Positions 50,747-60,629 of a stretch of 64,000 nt of DNA are shown one piece after another. The notes beneath the pieces are model-generated. The model was not told where the DNA came from. It ran no database searches and was given only the letters and a program-made list of their open reading frames with translations. A program made the translations under genes and the position numbers. Every line of letters begins with the position of its first letter. The stretch's first letter is position 1. The DNA lies in assembly GCA_027486895.1 (NCBI GenBank), contig JAIXOE010000054.1, forward strand, positions 1 through 64,000. Direction: 5' to 3'. Origin of the DNA: Sphingomonadales bacterium. GTDB lineage: Bacteria > Pseudomonadota > Alphaproteobacteria > Sphingomonadales > Sphingomonadaceae.

Positions 50747-51358
50747 CTAGAAACGAACGCCCACGCCAACCACGGCTTGATGACGGTCAACGTCGATTTC
50801 ACGGTCGAAATCATCCTGGCCAATGTCGAGATTCTTATAATTCGAATAACGATATTCAGCCTTGATGAAGCCGCTTGGTCCAAACAGGTTAAACTTCTGT
50901 TCAATCCCGGCGCCCAAACGGTAGCCGTCGGCAGTTACGCCATTGTTGAAGATCGTGCCTGCGCCATTATCGAAACGGCCTTCGAACTTCGCATTGGTGT
51001 ATCCACCCTTTGCGTAGATCATGGTCGTTGGTGTCACGGCAAAACCAAGACGCGCGCCGATATACAGATCACGGTCGGTGTTCAGACGGAAGGAATCTCC
51101 AACCGTCACAAGGTCATTCGCGGTTCCCTTAACGTCGGAATCGGCGAATGCACCTTCGATACCGGCAATAACGCCGCCAAGTTGAAAATCATATCCCGCC
51201 GCGATGCCATACATCAAATCGCCTTTGCCTTCGCTGACATCATCATAGCCAACGAGGCCTTCGATATGTGGTCCGGTAAAGGGTGCGGATTCCTGCGCGA
51301 ATGCAGGGGTGGCAAGTGCAGTGGAGAGGAGTGCTGCACCGATTAAAAGTTTACGCAT
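50747..51358 (-). CDS. Outer membrane beta-barrel (Omp25/OprF-like) protein
   Basis: Signal peptide, alternating barrel strands, C-terminal VGVGVRF. Confidence 0.85.
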   Translation of the reverse strand: MRKLLIGAALLSTALATPAFAQESAPFTGPHIEGLVGYDDVSEGKGDLMYGIAAGYDFQLGGVIAGIEGAFADSDVKGTANDLVTVGDSFRLNTDRDLYIGARLGFAVTPTTMIYAKGGYTNAKFEGRFDNGAGTIFNNGVTADGYRLGAGIEQKFNLFGPSGFIKAEYRYSNYKNLDIGQDDFDREIDVDRHQAVVGVGVRF

Positions 51359-51538
51359 TTTTTGTATCCATTTTCAATCAAACTGACGCCATCATTGTAG
51401 CGCCACTCAACAAACCGAACCGCTGCGGGGATAGTTTCATGAATATAAAACAACGAAGCGCTGTGGTATAATCGCCACAGCAGGCGGGTACACGCCCACG
51501 GCCTTGCCTCCACCAGTGCTTTTCGGCATGGGCTGAAC

Positions 51539-51871
51539 ATGTCCGAACAACAATATCCCGACACCGCCTTCAAAATACTCACAGCCGCGCAATGGGCGCA
51601 GTTTCAAGCGGACGGAGTCTTTCATGGCGCACCTGTCGACCTGGCAGATGGGTATATTCACTTGTCGGCCAAGGATCAGTTGCAAGCGACCTTGGAGAAG
51701 CATTTTGCCGGACAGGCGGACCTGATTATTGCAGAGGTCAATCTGGCATTTCTCGGCGATACCATCATTTGGGAAGTATCGCGCGGTGACGCTCTTTTCC
51801 CGCACATATACGGCCCGTTACCCATCGAAGCGGTCATCGGCCATTTTGACTCAGATCAAAGCATGAAGTGA
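51539..51871 (+). CDS. DUF952 family protein
   Basis: KILTAAQWAQFQADGVFHGAPVDLADGYIHLSAKDQLQATLEKHF. Confidence 0.9.
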   Translation: MSEQQYPDTAFKILTAAQWAQFQADGVFHGAPVDLADGYIHLSAKDQLQATLEKHFAGQADLIIAEVNLAFLGDTIIWEVSRGDALFPHIYGPLPIEAVIGHFDSDQSMK

Positions 51872-51912
51872 TTTCGCCGCGCATAAGGGTCTCCTCAACG
51901 AAGGAGCCTGTT

Positions 51913-52017
51913 ATGGACGTTTTTCAAATTCCCGCCGTCGCGTTGTTTACTGGAATGATGATATCCTTTGCTGCGGTGATGATCTTCGTCACCGTCGGAG
52001 ATGCGATTAAACATTAA
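51913..52017 (+). CDS. 34-aa single-TM microprotein, not in the ORF track
   Basis: AAGGAG RBS, ATG 51913 to TAA 52017: MDVFQIPAVALFTGMMISFAAVMIFVTVGDAIKH; followed by GC hairpin. Confidence 0.55.
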   Translation: MDVFQIPAVALFTGMMISFAAVMIFVTVGDAIKH

Positions 52018-52097
52018 GACCCGCCCCCCTTTCAGGGGACGGGTCCTCCGCTCCTTGATGCAGCGATACCGCTGCCTCAGGAAAACTGGGTTAGGGG

Positions 52098-52541
52098 TCA
52101 GTCCTGACCGCGCGACCGGTTGCCATGGCTATCGACATCGTCGGGCTCAAGCGCAGCTTCGCCCAATGTTTCGGGTTCATCGTCGTCGCTGCGTTCGCCG
52201 CGATAGGCGTCCATATCAATCTGTCCGCTGCGTTCCATCTGGTTCATATGGTCGACAACGTCCTGAGTGTCGTCGGCATATATCTGCGCAGGGTTGGTCG
52301 TGCCGCCATGTTCGGACTCACCATTTGGTATGTTGCGCATGGCATCATCCGACACAGTCTGGGCCTGCGCAGCTTCGTCATCCTGTTCGCTGTTAAAATT
52401 CTCGGGCGCTTCCTGCGAGCGATCAACCGGCCGTTCATCGGCATGATCATTGTCGATATCGACACCTGTTGCCGTGACGGCGGCGTCTGTCATAAGCGTG
52501 TTGCCTTTAGGGCGGCTATTGTCGGTTTGGGTCACGGGCAC
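52098..52541 (-). CDS. Acidic hypothetical protein
   Basis: Asp/Glu-rich ORF; moderate coding signal. Confidence 0.5.
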   Translation of the reverse strand: MPVTQTDNSRPKGNTLMTDAAVTATGVDIDNDHADERPVDRSQEAPENFNSEQDDEAAQAQTVSDDAMRNIPNGESEHGGTTNPAQIYADDTQDVVDHMNQMERSGQIDMDAYRGERSDDDEPETLGEAALEPDDVDSHGNRSRGQD

Positions 52542-52601
52542 ATCCTTTCCTCGGTGGGAAGATGCAAACGCCGCTATCGATGTGCTGTTCCAACCAATGG
52601 G

Positions 52602-53306
52602 TCAGACGGGCCAATCAAATGTGAAACGGTTCTCGCGTGCAAAGTTACCATCGCGGTCAAATCGCCGTTCCATGATGACCCCTCCACCCTCGTGGTCAAC
52701 GGCAACCAAGGTACTGCAGCGGGTCCCATAAATGTTGTTGCGGATGAAAATCGGTGGATCGCCGGAAACAGGACATTCCTCGTCCAAAAGAACATCGAAC
52801 AGGTCGACCGGATTGCGCCCTTCACCTTCAAACCAAGCCGCAAGCGCGCTGTTCAATCGATCCTTGCGCGGCCACGGCGCTCCCGCCTCCGCATTGGATA
52901 ATCCATAGATGCCGCTGGGCCGTCTTTCCTGCACCGCATTGGGCCGGTTCGCAATATGCGTCAGGCCTTCCTCATCGGCGAGCACGAGATTGAACGGGCT
53001 AAATGCCTCTACGTTGGTCGGAAGTGCCCCACTTTTTAGCCAGTCCGTGACAAGCGCACCCCGCGACTTTTTGGCAGGGTCCGGGCCATCAGGGTTGCGT
53101 ATGTTGGTGACGACACCAAAACGACCATCGGTGTGCACACCCATCCATGTGCCGCGGGACAATAAATCGCGCCCAGCCAGAATCGATGGCGTATCCGCCC
53201 ATGGGCTTAACGGATCGGAAGCGCGGTCGTGAAATTCATCGCGGTTGCCAATGGCTATAAGCTTCCAACGCGGATGCGTCTCCCATGCAACCGATACTAC
53301 GCACAT
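52602..53306 (-). CDS. NRDE/TANGO2 family protein
   Basis: MCVVSVAWETHPRWKLIAIGNRDEF with N-terminal Cys2 and NRDE motif; start reset to 53306. Confidence 0.9.
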   Translation of the reverse strand: MCVVSVAWETHPRWKLIAIGNRDEFHDRASDPLSPWADTPSILAGRDLLSRGTWMGVHTDGRFGVVTNIRNPDGPDPAKKSRGALVTDWLKSGALPTNVEAFSPFNLVLADEEGLTHIANRPNAVQERRPSGIYGLSNAEAGAPWPRKDRLNSALAAWFEGEGRNPVDLFDVLLDEECPVSGDPPIFIRNNIYGTRCSTLVAVDHEGGGVIMERRFDRDGNFARENRFTFDWPV

Positions 53307-53857
53307 GTCGTGGGTTCCTTTTGGGTGGGCACGACGAGGCGAGAAGCCTCTTTCCAATCTGCAGTCAGCCACATTTGCTGCTGCGCGCTGTCCAGAATGA
53401 GCGGCGTGCTGCGCTTTTTCGCGGCATCTGATTCATCATCAACGGTGATCATGGCAAAAACCGGCATATCGGTCAGGTCACGCCAAATGCCCGCCATCGC
53501 AAATATGGCTGCGGGACCGCTTTCAGACATCGTTGGTATCTGGCTGCCGATCGACGTCGCCGGAACAAGGCAGCGTAATTCGATATGCCGCAAATTGCCG
53601 ATCCAGAACGGGCTCGCCACATTGCGTACGGAAGTCACCCATTGCACATCGCCCGCTGGCGTCAGGCTGTTGGGGGCGGGATAACCCCACACCATTGGCC
53701 GAATGAAGCGCCGCGAGGTTTTGGAGGAGCGAACAATGACCGGCGCGAATGTACCCGGTCTCGGTTCGCCGCCACCCCATGGGTCAGGACCTTGGTCTGC
53801 AGACAGAGCGTCGGCGATATCGCGGGAGTGCGCGTCAAGACGATATGCGCGCGTCAC
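53297..53857 (-). CDS. SRAP (YedK/HMCES)-like protein lacking canonical catalytic residues; GTG start
   Basis: IRPMVWGYPAP, FWIGNLRHIELRCLVPAT, AMAGIWRDL, PLILD track the SRAP fold; overlaps NRDE gene by 10 nt. Confidence 0.7.
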   Translation of the reverse strand: MTRAYRLDAHSRDIADALSADQGPDPWGGGEPRPGTFAPVIVRSSKTSRRFIRPMVWGYPAPNSLTPAGDVQWVTSVRNVASPFWIGNLRHIELRCLVPATSIGSQIPTMSESGPAAIFAMAGIWRDLTDMPVFAMITVDDESDAAKKRSTPLILDSAQQQMWLTADWKEASRLVVPTQKEPTTCA

Positions 53858-53881
53858 GCCTGCATTTTTCCGCGCACGCCG

Positions 53882-55033
53882 TCAAAGTTGCTTTTCGTAG
53901 ATGCGGTACACCTTGTTGATTTCGCCATTAATCGCCTCACCGACCGAGCGCATCGGGCCATTATCATCAAGGACCCAGCCAAATTCGCCACGGCTTGCGC
54001 CAAATTTGCTGGTGGACGCGTCACGAATAAGGGAGACCAGCATGAAGGCCAGCTGGCTTGCCATTCGCGTGGACTGCAGTTTTTTCATCACGCCCATCAA
54101 CGGCACGCGCATCGTGCGGACCTTTGGTGCGCGCAGCCACCAAAGAAGTTTCGCCCAGTTGAACGGGAGCAAGTTTCCGCCAAATCCAGCGATCTTTTCG
54201 TTGATGTCTGGCCATGTCATCATGAACGCGACGGGTTCACCATCGACCTCCGCAATCCGGATAAGGTCGTTAAAAACGATTGGCTTTAGCTGCTTTCCGG
54301 TATGCGCAACTTCGGCGTCGGTGATGGGCACAAAGCCCCAATTTCCGCTCCATGCGTCATTCAAAATAGACAGGATCAAGGCCGCTTCAGCGTCAAAATT
54401 ATCTTTGTTCACCTTGCGAATGACGATGCGTTCATTGCGCACACCAGAGGCGACAATGCGTTCAACCAGCGGCGGAAAAGGCACATCAATCGGGATTTGA
54501 TAGGTGTAGAGATCTTTGACGCCCGCATATCCGGCGGCTTCAATCCACGCGCCATAAGCGGCATTATGATAGCCCATCAATATCGTTGGCGGATGATCGT
54601 GGCCATCAATTAGCAGCCCGGGTTCTTCCCAAATAGAAAGGCTCAGCGGCCCAAGCGAGCGCACCATTTTTTTGTCGCGTAGCCAATTTTCAGCAGCCAA
54701 TATCAGCAATTTGGCTATAGCTTCATCTTCAGCTTCAAAAAATCCCCAGTTGCCGACGCCGGGGCCCATGCCCTGCTCTGGTGGCTGATTTAGCGCGAGA
54801 AAATCCAAATGTGCGGATATCCGGCCAACAACTTTTCCGCCTCTTTCCGCCAGAAAAAGCTGCGCCTCACCATGTTCGAACCACGGGTTCTTGCCGGGCG
54901 TAATGGTCGCCATGACATCACCCTTCAATGGCGGCACCCAGTTGGGATCATTCGCGTAAAGCCGGAATGGCAGGTCAATAAAAGCCCGTTTGTCTGCCTT
55001 GGTCAAAACCGGCCGAATGTTGATGTCTGTCAT
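53882..55033 (-). CDS. GNAT-like acyltransferase (bacterial ceramide synthase candidate)
   Basis: GNAT-like core (AQLFLAERGGKVVGRISAHLD); long form; clustered with sphingolipid genes. Confidence 0.65.
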   Translation of the reverse strand: MTDINIRPVLTKADKRAFIDLPFRLYANDPNWVPPLKGDVMATITPGKNPWFEHGEAQLFLAERGGKVVGRISAHLDFLALNQPPEQGMGPGVGNWGFFEAEDEAIAKLLILAAENWLRDKKMVRSLGPLSLSIWEEPGLLIDGHDHPPTILMGYHNAAYGAWIEAAGYAGVKDLYTYQIPIDVPFPPLVERIVASGVRNERIVIRKVNKDNFDAEAALILSILNDAWSGNWGFVPITDAEVAHTGKQLKPIVFNDLIRIAEVDGEPVAFMMTWPDINEKIAGFGGNLLPFNWAKLLWWLRAPKVRTMRVPLMGVMKKLQSTRMASQLAFMLVSLIRDASTSKFGASRGEFGWVLDDNGPMRSVGEAINGEINKVYRIYEKQL

Positions 55034-55099
55034 AGTGATTCCCCGAGATCTTCTTTAAACTGCTGGCCGAACTTCCCCGGCCTAAGCGCCGCCGTCGGC

Positions 55100-56188
55100 T
55101 CATTCTTCCGTGCGGACGAGCACCGTTTCGCCGATTAGCAAAAAGAGCAGAAATGGTCCCCATGCGGCAATCCAAGGGGGATAGGCACCCAGATTACCCA
55201 TCGCCAAGGCAAAGTTATCGGCAACGAAATATGCAAAGCCGAGCGCCATGCCAATCACCGCGCGCAGGAACAATGCGCCCGAGCGCGCGAGACCAAAGGC
55301 AGCGACCGCACCGAGCAATGGCATCAGCAAGGTCGACAAGGGTCCTGACAATTTGTGCCACAATATGCCTTCAAGATTATCGGTGCGGCGGCCGGCGGCA
55401 CTCAGTTCGTCAATTGCGCGCATCAGCGGCATAAACCCAAGGCTGTCACCGTCGACCTTCACGAGATTGAACCTATCGGGCGTGATGCCTTTGCCGATGG
55501 TCAGATTGGTCGCTTTCTTCTCTTCTGTCGTCGCGACGTCGAAGGTTTCGGCATTTTCAAGCCGCCATGCACCGCCAACATAGCGCGCATTCGGTGCGGT
55601 AATGACCTGACGCAACCCGCCATTGGCGCGCAAATAAATGCGGACATTTTCGAGGACGATATTGTCTCCCGACCCACGCACTCTGCCTGCATTTATCAGG
55701 TCGCCGCCTTCGCGGACCCAGACATTATTCCGCGCGTCACTATCGGGCGCAATGACGCCATATTCGGCGTCCTGCCAAAGCTTGAGCCGCTGCGTGTTAG
55801 GAGCAACAACGACATCGTTAAACACAAACGAAATGAGCGCTACGCCCAGGCTTGCAACGAACATGGGTGCAAGAATTTGGTGCGCGGACAATCCCGCTGC
55901 CTTCATCGCCACCACTTCACTGTTCTGGCTGAGGGTAGCGAATGTGATCAACGTCCCCAACAATACCGAGAAGGGCAGAAATCTGGCAATAATTTGCGGT
56001 GCACGCATCGTCACATAACGCAACACATCGCCCTGATCATTTCCGGGCACGGCCAGTATCTTGCCACTTTCACCCAACAGATCGAGTGTCATCAGGACCA
56101 GCACAAGCATCATCAACACAGCAAAGCTGCGCACGACAAACAGCCGGGCCATGTACATCGTGATGTTGCGCGAGGGGAAAAAATTCAT
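55100..56188 (-). CDS. lptG: LptG-family export permease
   Basis: YjgP/YjgQ family pattern: six TM plus jellyroll; paired with LptF. Confidence 0.85.
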   Translation of the reverse strand: MNFFPSRNITMYMARLFVVRSFAVLMMLVLVLMTLDLLGESGKILAVPGNDQGDVLRYVTMRAPQIIARFLPFSVLLGTLITFATLSQNSEVVAMKAAGLSAHQILAPMFVASLGVALISFVFNDVVVAPNTQRLKLWQDAEYGVIAPDSDARNNVWVREGGDLINAGRVRGSGDNIVLENVRIYLRANGGLRQVITAPNARYVGGAWRLENAETFDVATTEEKKATNLTIGKGITPDRFNLVKVDGDSLGFMPLMRAIDELSAAGRRTDNLEGILWHKLSGPLSTLLMPLLGAVAAFGLARSGALFLRAVIGMALGFAYFVADNFALAMGNLGAYPPWIAAWGPFLLFLLIGETVLVRTEE

Positions 56189-56191
56189 GGG

Positions 56192-57430
56192 TTAAGCCCC
56201 CTCTTGCGGCGCGGGCATGCCAATGGTGGCTAGCCGAGATTTTCGGCCCCAGCGGAACAGTTTCTTGAACCATTTGCCGGCCTTCGCCGCAAACACTTCG
56301 AGTGCGCCGATAGGCTGACCGCCGGGGACATGGGCAATCACATGATACATCCAGATGATAAGCGCGGCGAATAGCAAAAACGGCGCCCATAATGCGATAA
56401 ACGGGTCAACGACGCCCATTGCGCCGACGCTTTCGGCATATTCGTTTATCTTATGATATGTCACGACCATCACGATGGATAGAAAGACGCCAAGCGCGGA
56501 TGTCGACCGCTTCGGCGGTATCGCCAGCGCCAATGCAAGCAAAGGCAGCAAAAGCATCATGCCAACTTCGACAAGCCGGAAATGGAAATTTGCCCACGCA
56601 CTGTCGCGTTCCACCGCTGGCTTTTGCGTATCATTGCCAATCTGCACCAGTTCCGTGATCAGATATTCGCGATCTTTCCCGCCGCGTGTCCTGAAACTTT
56701 CGATTTGCGGTAGCGGAATGGGGACGTCATGGCTGGTAAAGCTGAGCACGCGCGGTGATTTATAACTGGGCGCGTCGTGCACGAGCGTGCCCTTTTCCAA
56801 TCGCAGCAATATCGTGTCCGGATCGTCGGTGCGCAGAAACTGCCCCTTTTCGGCGGTCACTGCGATGGACTGCCCATTTTTGCTTTGCGCGTACACAAAC
56901 ATGCCAGACAGCTCGTTGCCATTGTTGCGGCTTTCATCGATGCGAACGGTCAAATTCTTGCCGACATTGTTGAATTCGCCAACCCTGACCTTTGCGCCAA
57001 AGGCACCAGACCGCAGCTCGAACCGGAGTTCTTCGTAGAGATAACGCGCGCTGGGTTGCAGAAAGCCAACAATGGCAAAATTGACAGCGGCAAGTGCGAT
57101 CGCCAGCAAGAAAGGTACGCGCAACAGCCGAAAATAGCTCATGCCCACCGCTCGAAAAATGTCGAGTTCGGACGATGTGGCGAGTTTGCGAAACGCCAGC
57201 AATATGCCAAGCAAAAGCCCAATGGGAATGCCAAGCGAGAGATATTCGGGCATCAGATTTGCGAGCATGCGCCAAACTACGCTGACTGGCCCGCCCTCTG
57301 CGGCAACAAAGTCAAACAGGTTCAACATCTTGTCCAGCAGCAACAAGGATGCCGCGATTACCAGCGTCGCCAGCAACGGCAACATGACTAGCCGGAAGAT
57401 ATAACGGTCGGTGGCAGTAATAAATTTCAA
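56192..57430 (-). CDS. lptF: LptF-family export permease
   Basis: YjgP/YjgQ family pattern (MLNLFDFVAAEGGPVSVVWRMLANLMPEYLSLGIPIGLLLGILLAFRKLATSSELDIFRAVGMS). Confidence 0.87.
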   Translation of the reverse strand: MKFITATDRYIFRLVMLPLLATLVIAASLLLLDKMLNLFDFVAAEGGPVSVVWRMLANLMPEYLSLGIPIGLLLGILLAFRKLATSSELDIFRAVGMSYFRLLRVPFLLAIALAAVNFAIVGFLQPSARYLYEELRFELRSGAFGAKVRVGEFNNVGKNLTVRIDESRNNGNELSGMFVYAQSKNGQSIAVTAEKGQFLRTDDPDTILLRLEKGTLVHDAPSYKSPRVLSFTSHDVPIPLPQIESFRTRGGKDREYLITELVQIGNDTQKPAVERDSAWANFHFRLVEVGMMLLLPLLALALAIPPKRSTSALGVFLSIVMVVTYHKINEYAESVGAMGVVDPFIALWAPFLLFAALIIWMYHVIAHVPGGQPIGALEVFAAKAGKWFKKLFRWGRKSRLATIGMPAPQEGA

Positions 57431-57557
57431 CTTATGGTCGCCCTGTCACCCTAATTTGGCCGCAAACTGACCCGATAGACGCTTACAGGTTCAGGGGCAA
57501 TATATCGATGGTATCCTTGTTAAGTGATACCGGACTTGCTGTTCCAGGAGTTTTGAG

Positions 57558-58034
57558 ATGAATAAATATTTGGTCCTTATATCTGCCACAGCATTGGCGC
57601 TCGTATCGGGCACGGCTGCAGCAGGCGAGGAAGTGGACAATGATCTGTCGCGCTGCGCCGCGGGCAAAGGCCCCGCTGTGCTGGTTAGCGTGCGCGGCGT
57701 GAAGGAAGCAAAAGGCGTCGTTCGCGTTCAGTCTTATTCGGCAACGGCTGGATCTTGGCTGGCCAAAGGCCGCTGGCTCAACCGCATTGAAAGCCGGGCA
57801 AATGCTGGCAATATGAGCTTTTGCGTACCCGTACCCTCCGAAGGAAAATACGGCATCGCTGTTCGTCATGACCGCAATGGCAATGGTAAAACCGACATTA
57901 CGCAGGACGGCGGCGGTTTTTCCAACAACCCCAGCGTGAGCATATTGAATTTGGGCAAGCCATCGGTCGGCAAGGTCGCATTCGACGCTGGACCAGGCGT
58001 TACGCGGATCACCATCAACCTGCGATATATGTGA
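57558..58034 (+). CDS. DUF2141 family secreted protein
   Basis: Signal peptide; YGIAVRHDRNGNGKTD, GFSNNPSV. Confidence 0.85.
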   Translation: MNKYLVLISATALALVSGTAAAGEEVDNDLSRCAAGKGPAVLVSVRGVKEAKGVVRVQSYSATAGSWLAKGRWLNRIESRANAGNMSFCVPVPSEGKYGIAVRHDRNGNGKTDITQDGGGFSNNPSVSILNLGKPSVGKVAFDAGPGVTRITINLRYM

Positions 58035-58044
58035 AGGTAATTGT

Positions 58045-59016
58045 TTGGCTTTAGTAGCGCTTCTTTCGAATCCAAATTCAACCGGCAACAGATCCTTGTT
58101 GCCGGCGGTTCGAAACTATTGCGCGAAAAATGCCGATATATTCCATTACGAAGTCGAAGAGATTGGCCAGATCGCCAAAGCGCTTGAAATGATTGCCCGC
58201 GTCAAGCCAAAGGTACTTGTTATCAATGGCGGCGACGGCACCGTTCAATCCGCTTTAACGGAACTCTATCACGGTGGACATTTTGAGGGCTCACCGCCCC
58301 CAGTCGCGGTCCTGCCCAATGGCAAGACCAACCTGATTGCACTTGATCTGGGCGCTGAAGGTGACCCGCTGGAGGCATTGGCGCGCATTATCGAAGTCGC
58401 AAAGGGCGATCTTTCGGAACATATTGTTGTCCGCGAACTGATTGCGTTGAGCGATGGCAGCGAAGGCGCGCGTCCGGTTCTTGGCATGTTTCTGGGCGGC
58501 GCAGGCCTTGCCGAAACGATCTTGTACTGCCGCCATAAAATCTATCCCTTGGGACTGCCCAATGGCTTAAGCCATTTTCTGACGTTCATTGCTGTGATGT
58601 TTTCGGCCTTCATCCGGGTGAAGGCGAGTTTTCTGCCTGAACAGTCAAAACCCGTCAGCATTTCGTTCATCCGCAACGGGGAATTGCAAGGCACGTTCGC
58701 GATTTTGATTGTCACCACCCTCGAAAAGCTTTTGCTTGGCGGGCAAGCAGGAACGACAAAGCAGCGTGGCTTGATGAAGTTTATGGCCGTCGACCAAACG
58801 CCATGGGCAATGCTCAAAATGATTGCTGCGTCGCTACGCGGCAAATTGGGCCAAACGCCCACGAGCGGCGTCCACTTCCAACAAGGCGACGTTATCCGCA
58901 TCGACAGCGAGCAAAGCAGCGTCGTGCTGGATGGCGAAGTGTTCGAAGCGCATCGTGGCAGCCCCATCGTCCTTCGGTCGACGCCGCCTGTACCATTTCT
59001 GAAACTCGCCGCTTAA
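58045..59016 (+). CDS. Diacylglycerol kinase catalytic-domain lipid kinase (ceramide kinase candidate); TTG start
   Basis: LLSNPNSTGN, VINGGDGTVQSAL, AVLPNGKTNLIALDLG. Confidence 0.87.
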   Translation: MALVALLSNPNSTGNRSLLPAVRNYCAKNADIFHYEVEEIGQIAKALEMIARVKPKVLVINGGDGTVQSALTELYHGGHFEGSPPPVAVLPNGKTNLIALDLGAEGDPLEALARIIEVAKGDLSEHIVVRELIALSDGSEGARPVLGMFLGGAGLAETILYCRHKIYPLGLPNGLSHFLTFIAVMFSAFIRVKASFLPEQSKPVSISFIRNGELQGTFAILIVTTLEKLLLGGQAGTTKQRGLMKFMAVDQTPWAMLKMIAASLRGKLGQTPTSGVHFQQGDVIRIDSEQSSVVLDGEVFEAHRGSPIVLRSTPPVPFLKLAA

Positions 59017-59048
59017 CAAGCGGCACCTGAAACGGCTACGGCACCCAT

Positions 59049-59972
59049 ATGCTTTCGCTGACCCAGCTTGTGGCCGAAGAACTGGCCGTTCCCACGCAAA
59101 AGGGCGCCAGCGAGTTCGCTGCGCATATCGCCGCGCAATATGGCGCAGCCGCACGCGCTGTTTTGTTCTACGGATCGTGCTTGCGGTCGGAACAGCTTCA
59201 GGGCGAAATGCTCGATTTCTACCTCATCGTGTCCGATTATGAATCAGCTTATGGTAATGGCTGGCTCGCCACATGGAACCGCCGCCTGCCGCCCAATGTG
59301 TTCCCGTTTCAATATGGCGATCTGGTGGCAAAAGTCGCCGTCCTGAGTGAAGAGGATTTTCACCATCTGAACCGGCCAACCGCGTCAGCCGTTTCGGTTT
59401 GGGCCCGCTTTGCCCAACCTTCCCGCCTCGTCTGGTGCGCCGATGACGACGCCAGGCAATCCGCAGTCATGGCGATTTCAGGCGCAGCGCCCACATTGCT
59501 GAACGCAGCATTGGCGTTTGCCGAACGCGAGGGTGACGTGCTCGACCTTTGGCAGTCTGGATTCCAGATGACATACAGCGCCGAATTGCGCGCGGAACGC
59601 AAAGACAGACCGTCTTCAGTTATTGCATTCGACCCCAATCGCTATGCGCGTTTTGGCCGGGCGGCGTTACATCACACGATGATTCCCAATGAAGTGCGCG
59701 GCGACAAAATACATATCTTGCCTGACCCCGAACGCCGGATCATTCAGGAAAAGCGCCGCTGGCCTGCATTGCGCCGACGTGGAAAGCTGCTGACCATCGC
59801 ACGGCTGGCAAAGGCGGCATTCACTTATGCGGGCGGAATTGACTATCTGGCGTGGAAGATAAACCGGCACGCCGGCACACAAATCGAAGTGCGCCCCTGG
59901 CAACGCAAATGGCCATTGGTCGCAGCGGTGTTTCTGGTGCCAAAGCTTTTGGCGAAAGGCGCCGTGCGTTAA
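59049..59972 (+). CDS. Nucleotidyltransferase-fold-like protein
   Basis: LFYGSCLRSEQLQGEMLDFYLIV resembles the GS-x(n)-DxD NTase motif with second acidic residue replaced. Confidence 0.55.
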   Translation: MLSLTQLVAEELAVPTQKGASEFAAHIAAQYGAAARAVLFYGSCLRSEQLQGEMLDFYLIVSDYESAYGNGWLATWNRRLPPNVFPFQYGDLVAKVAVLSEEDFHHLNRPTASAVSVWARFAQPSRLVWCADDDARQSAVMAISGAAPTLLNAALAFAEREGDVLDLWQSGFQMTYSAELRAERKDRPSSVIAFDPNRYARFGRAALHHTMIPNEVRGDKIHILPDPERRIIQEKRRWPALRRRGKLLTIARLAKAAFTYAGGIDYLAWKINRHAGTQIEVRPWQRKWPLVAAVFLVPKLLAKGAVR

Positions 59973-60619
59973 ACCGCACTCTTGCGCGGAACGAACAGCG
60001 CGAACGCAAAAACCCCGGCATATGCAGCAGGCAGCCACAGGCTTTTCAGCCCGAAATGGCTAAACATCAGCGCGCCGATAATGGCACCGCTGACCAGACC
60101 CATCCAAAGTAACAAGTAAGGCAACCATTCCAAACGCGCGCCACCGCTGATAAGCGTCGCAATGCCTTGGCCGATCTTCACAAGCGCACCTGTCATATAG
60201 GTGAGGCCGAACGATACCGATCCTTCGCGTTCAAACAGGGTGTTTTCCATCCCCATGCAAAAGGCCGCAAAGCACAAAGCAACGGGCAGCAATCCGGCAT
60301 CAGCGACAAAAGGCGCGGCAAATAGCAAAAGCGAAATCGCTGACAGGATGACCGCCTGCCGATGGTGCGGACCAAGTATGTTTTGGCGGCCGACAAGCGA
60401 CCCGGCGACGACACCGCCGACAAAGCTGGCGAGTAACACGGCGACCAACCCGACATAGGCCGCACCCTCGACAACGCCGACGCTCAGCCGCGTGGAATTA
60501 CCACTCATAAACGACAGGAAAAATCCGCCGCTTGCCATAAATCCGATGGCGTCCACCATGCCGGCCATTGCCGCAAAGCCAGTCGCCAATAAGCGTGCGT
60601 TGCGGTCAAGCCTGTTCAT
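59969..60619 (-). CDS. DUF1275 (YoaK-like) membrane protein
   Basis: GMVDAIGFMASGGFFLSFMSGNSTRLSVG. Confidence 0.87.
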   Translation of the reverse strand: MNRLDRNARLLATGFAAMAGMVDAIGFMASGGFFLSFMSGNSTRLSVGVVEGAAYVGLVAVLLASFVGGVVAGSLVGRQNILGPHHRQAVILSAISLLLFAAPFVADAGLLPVALCFAAFCMGMENTLFEREGSVSFGLTYMTGALVKIGQGIATLISGGARLEWLPYLLLWMGLVSGAIIGALMFSHFGLKSLWLPAAYAGVFAFALFVPRKSAV

Positions 60620-60629
60620 GGTCTGACGG

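Noticed and set aside
55355-56233. 292-aa plus-strand ORF opposite lptG
   Set aside because: Antisense shadow; His/Gln/Arg-rich, no motif.
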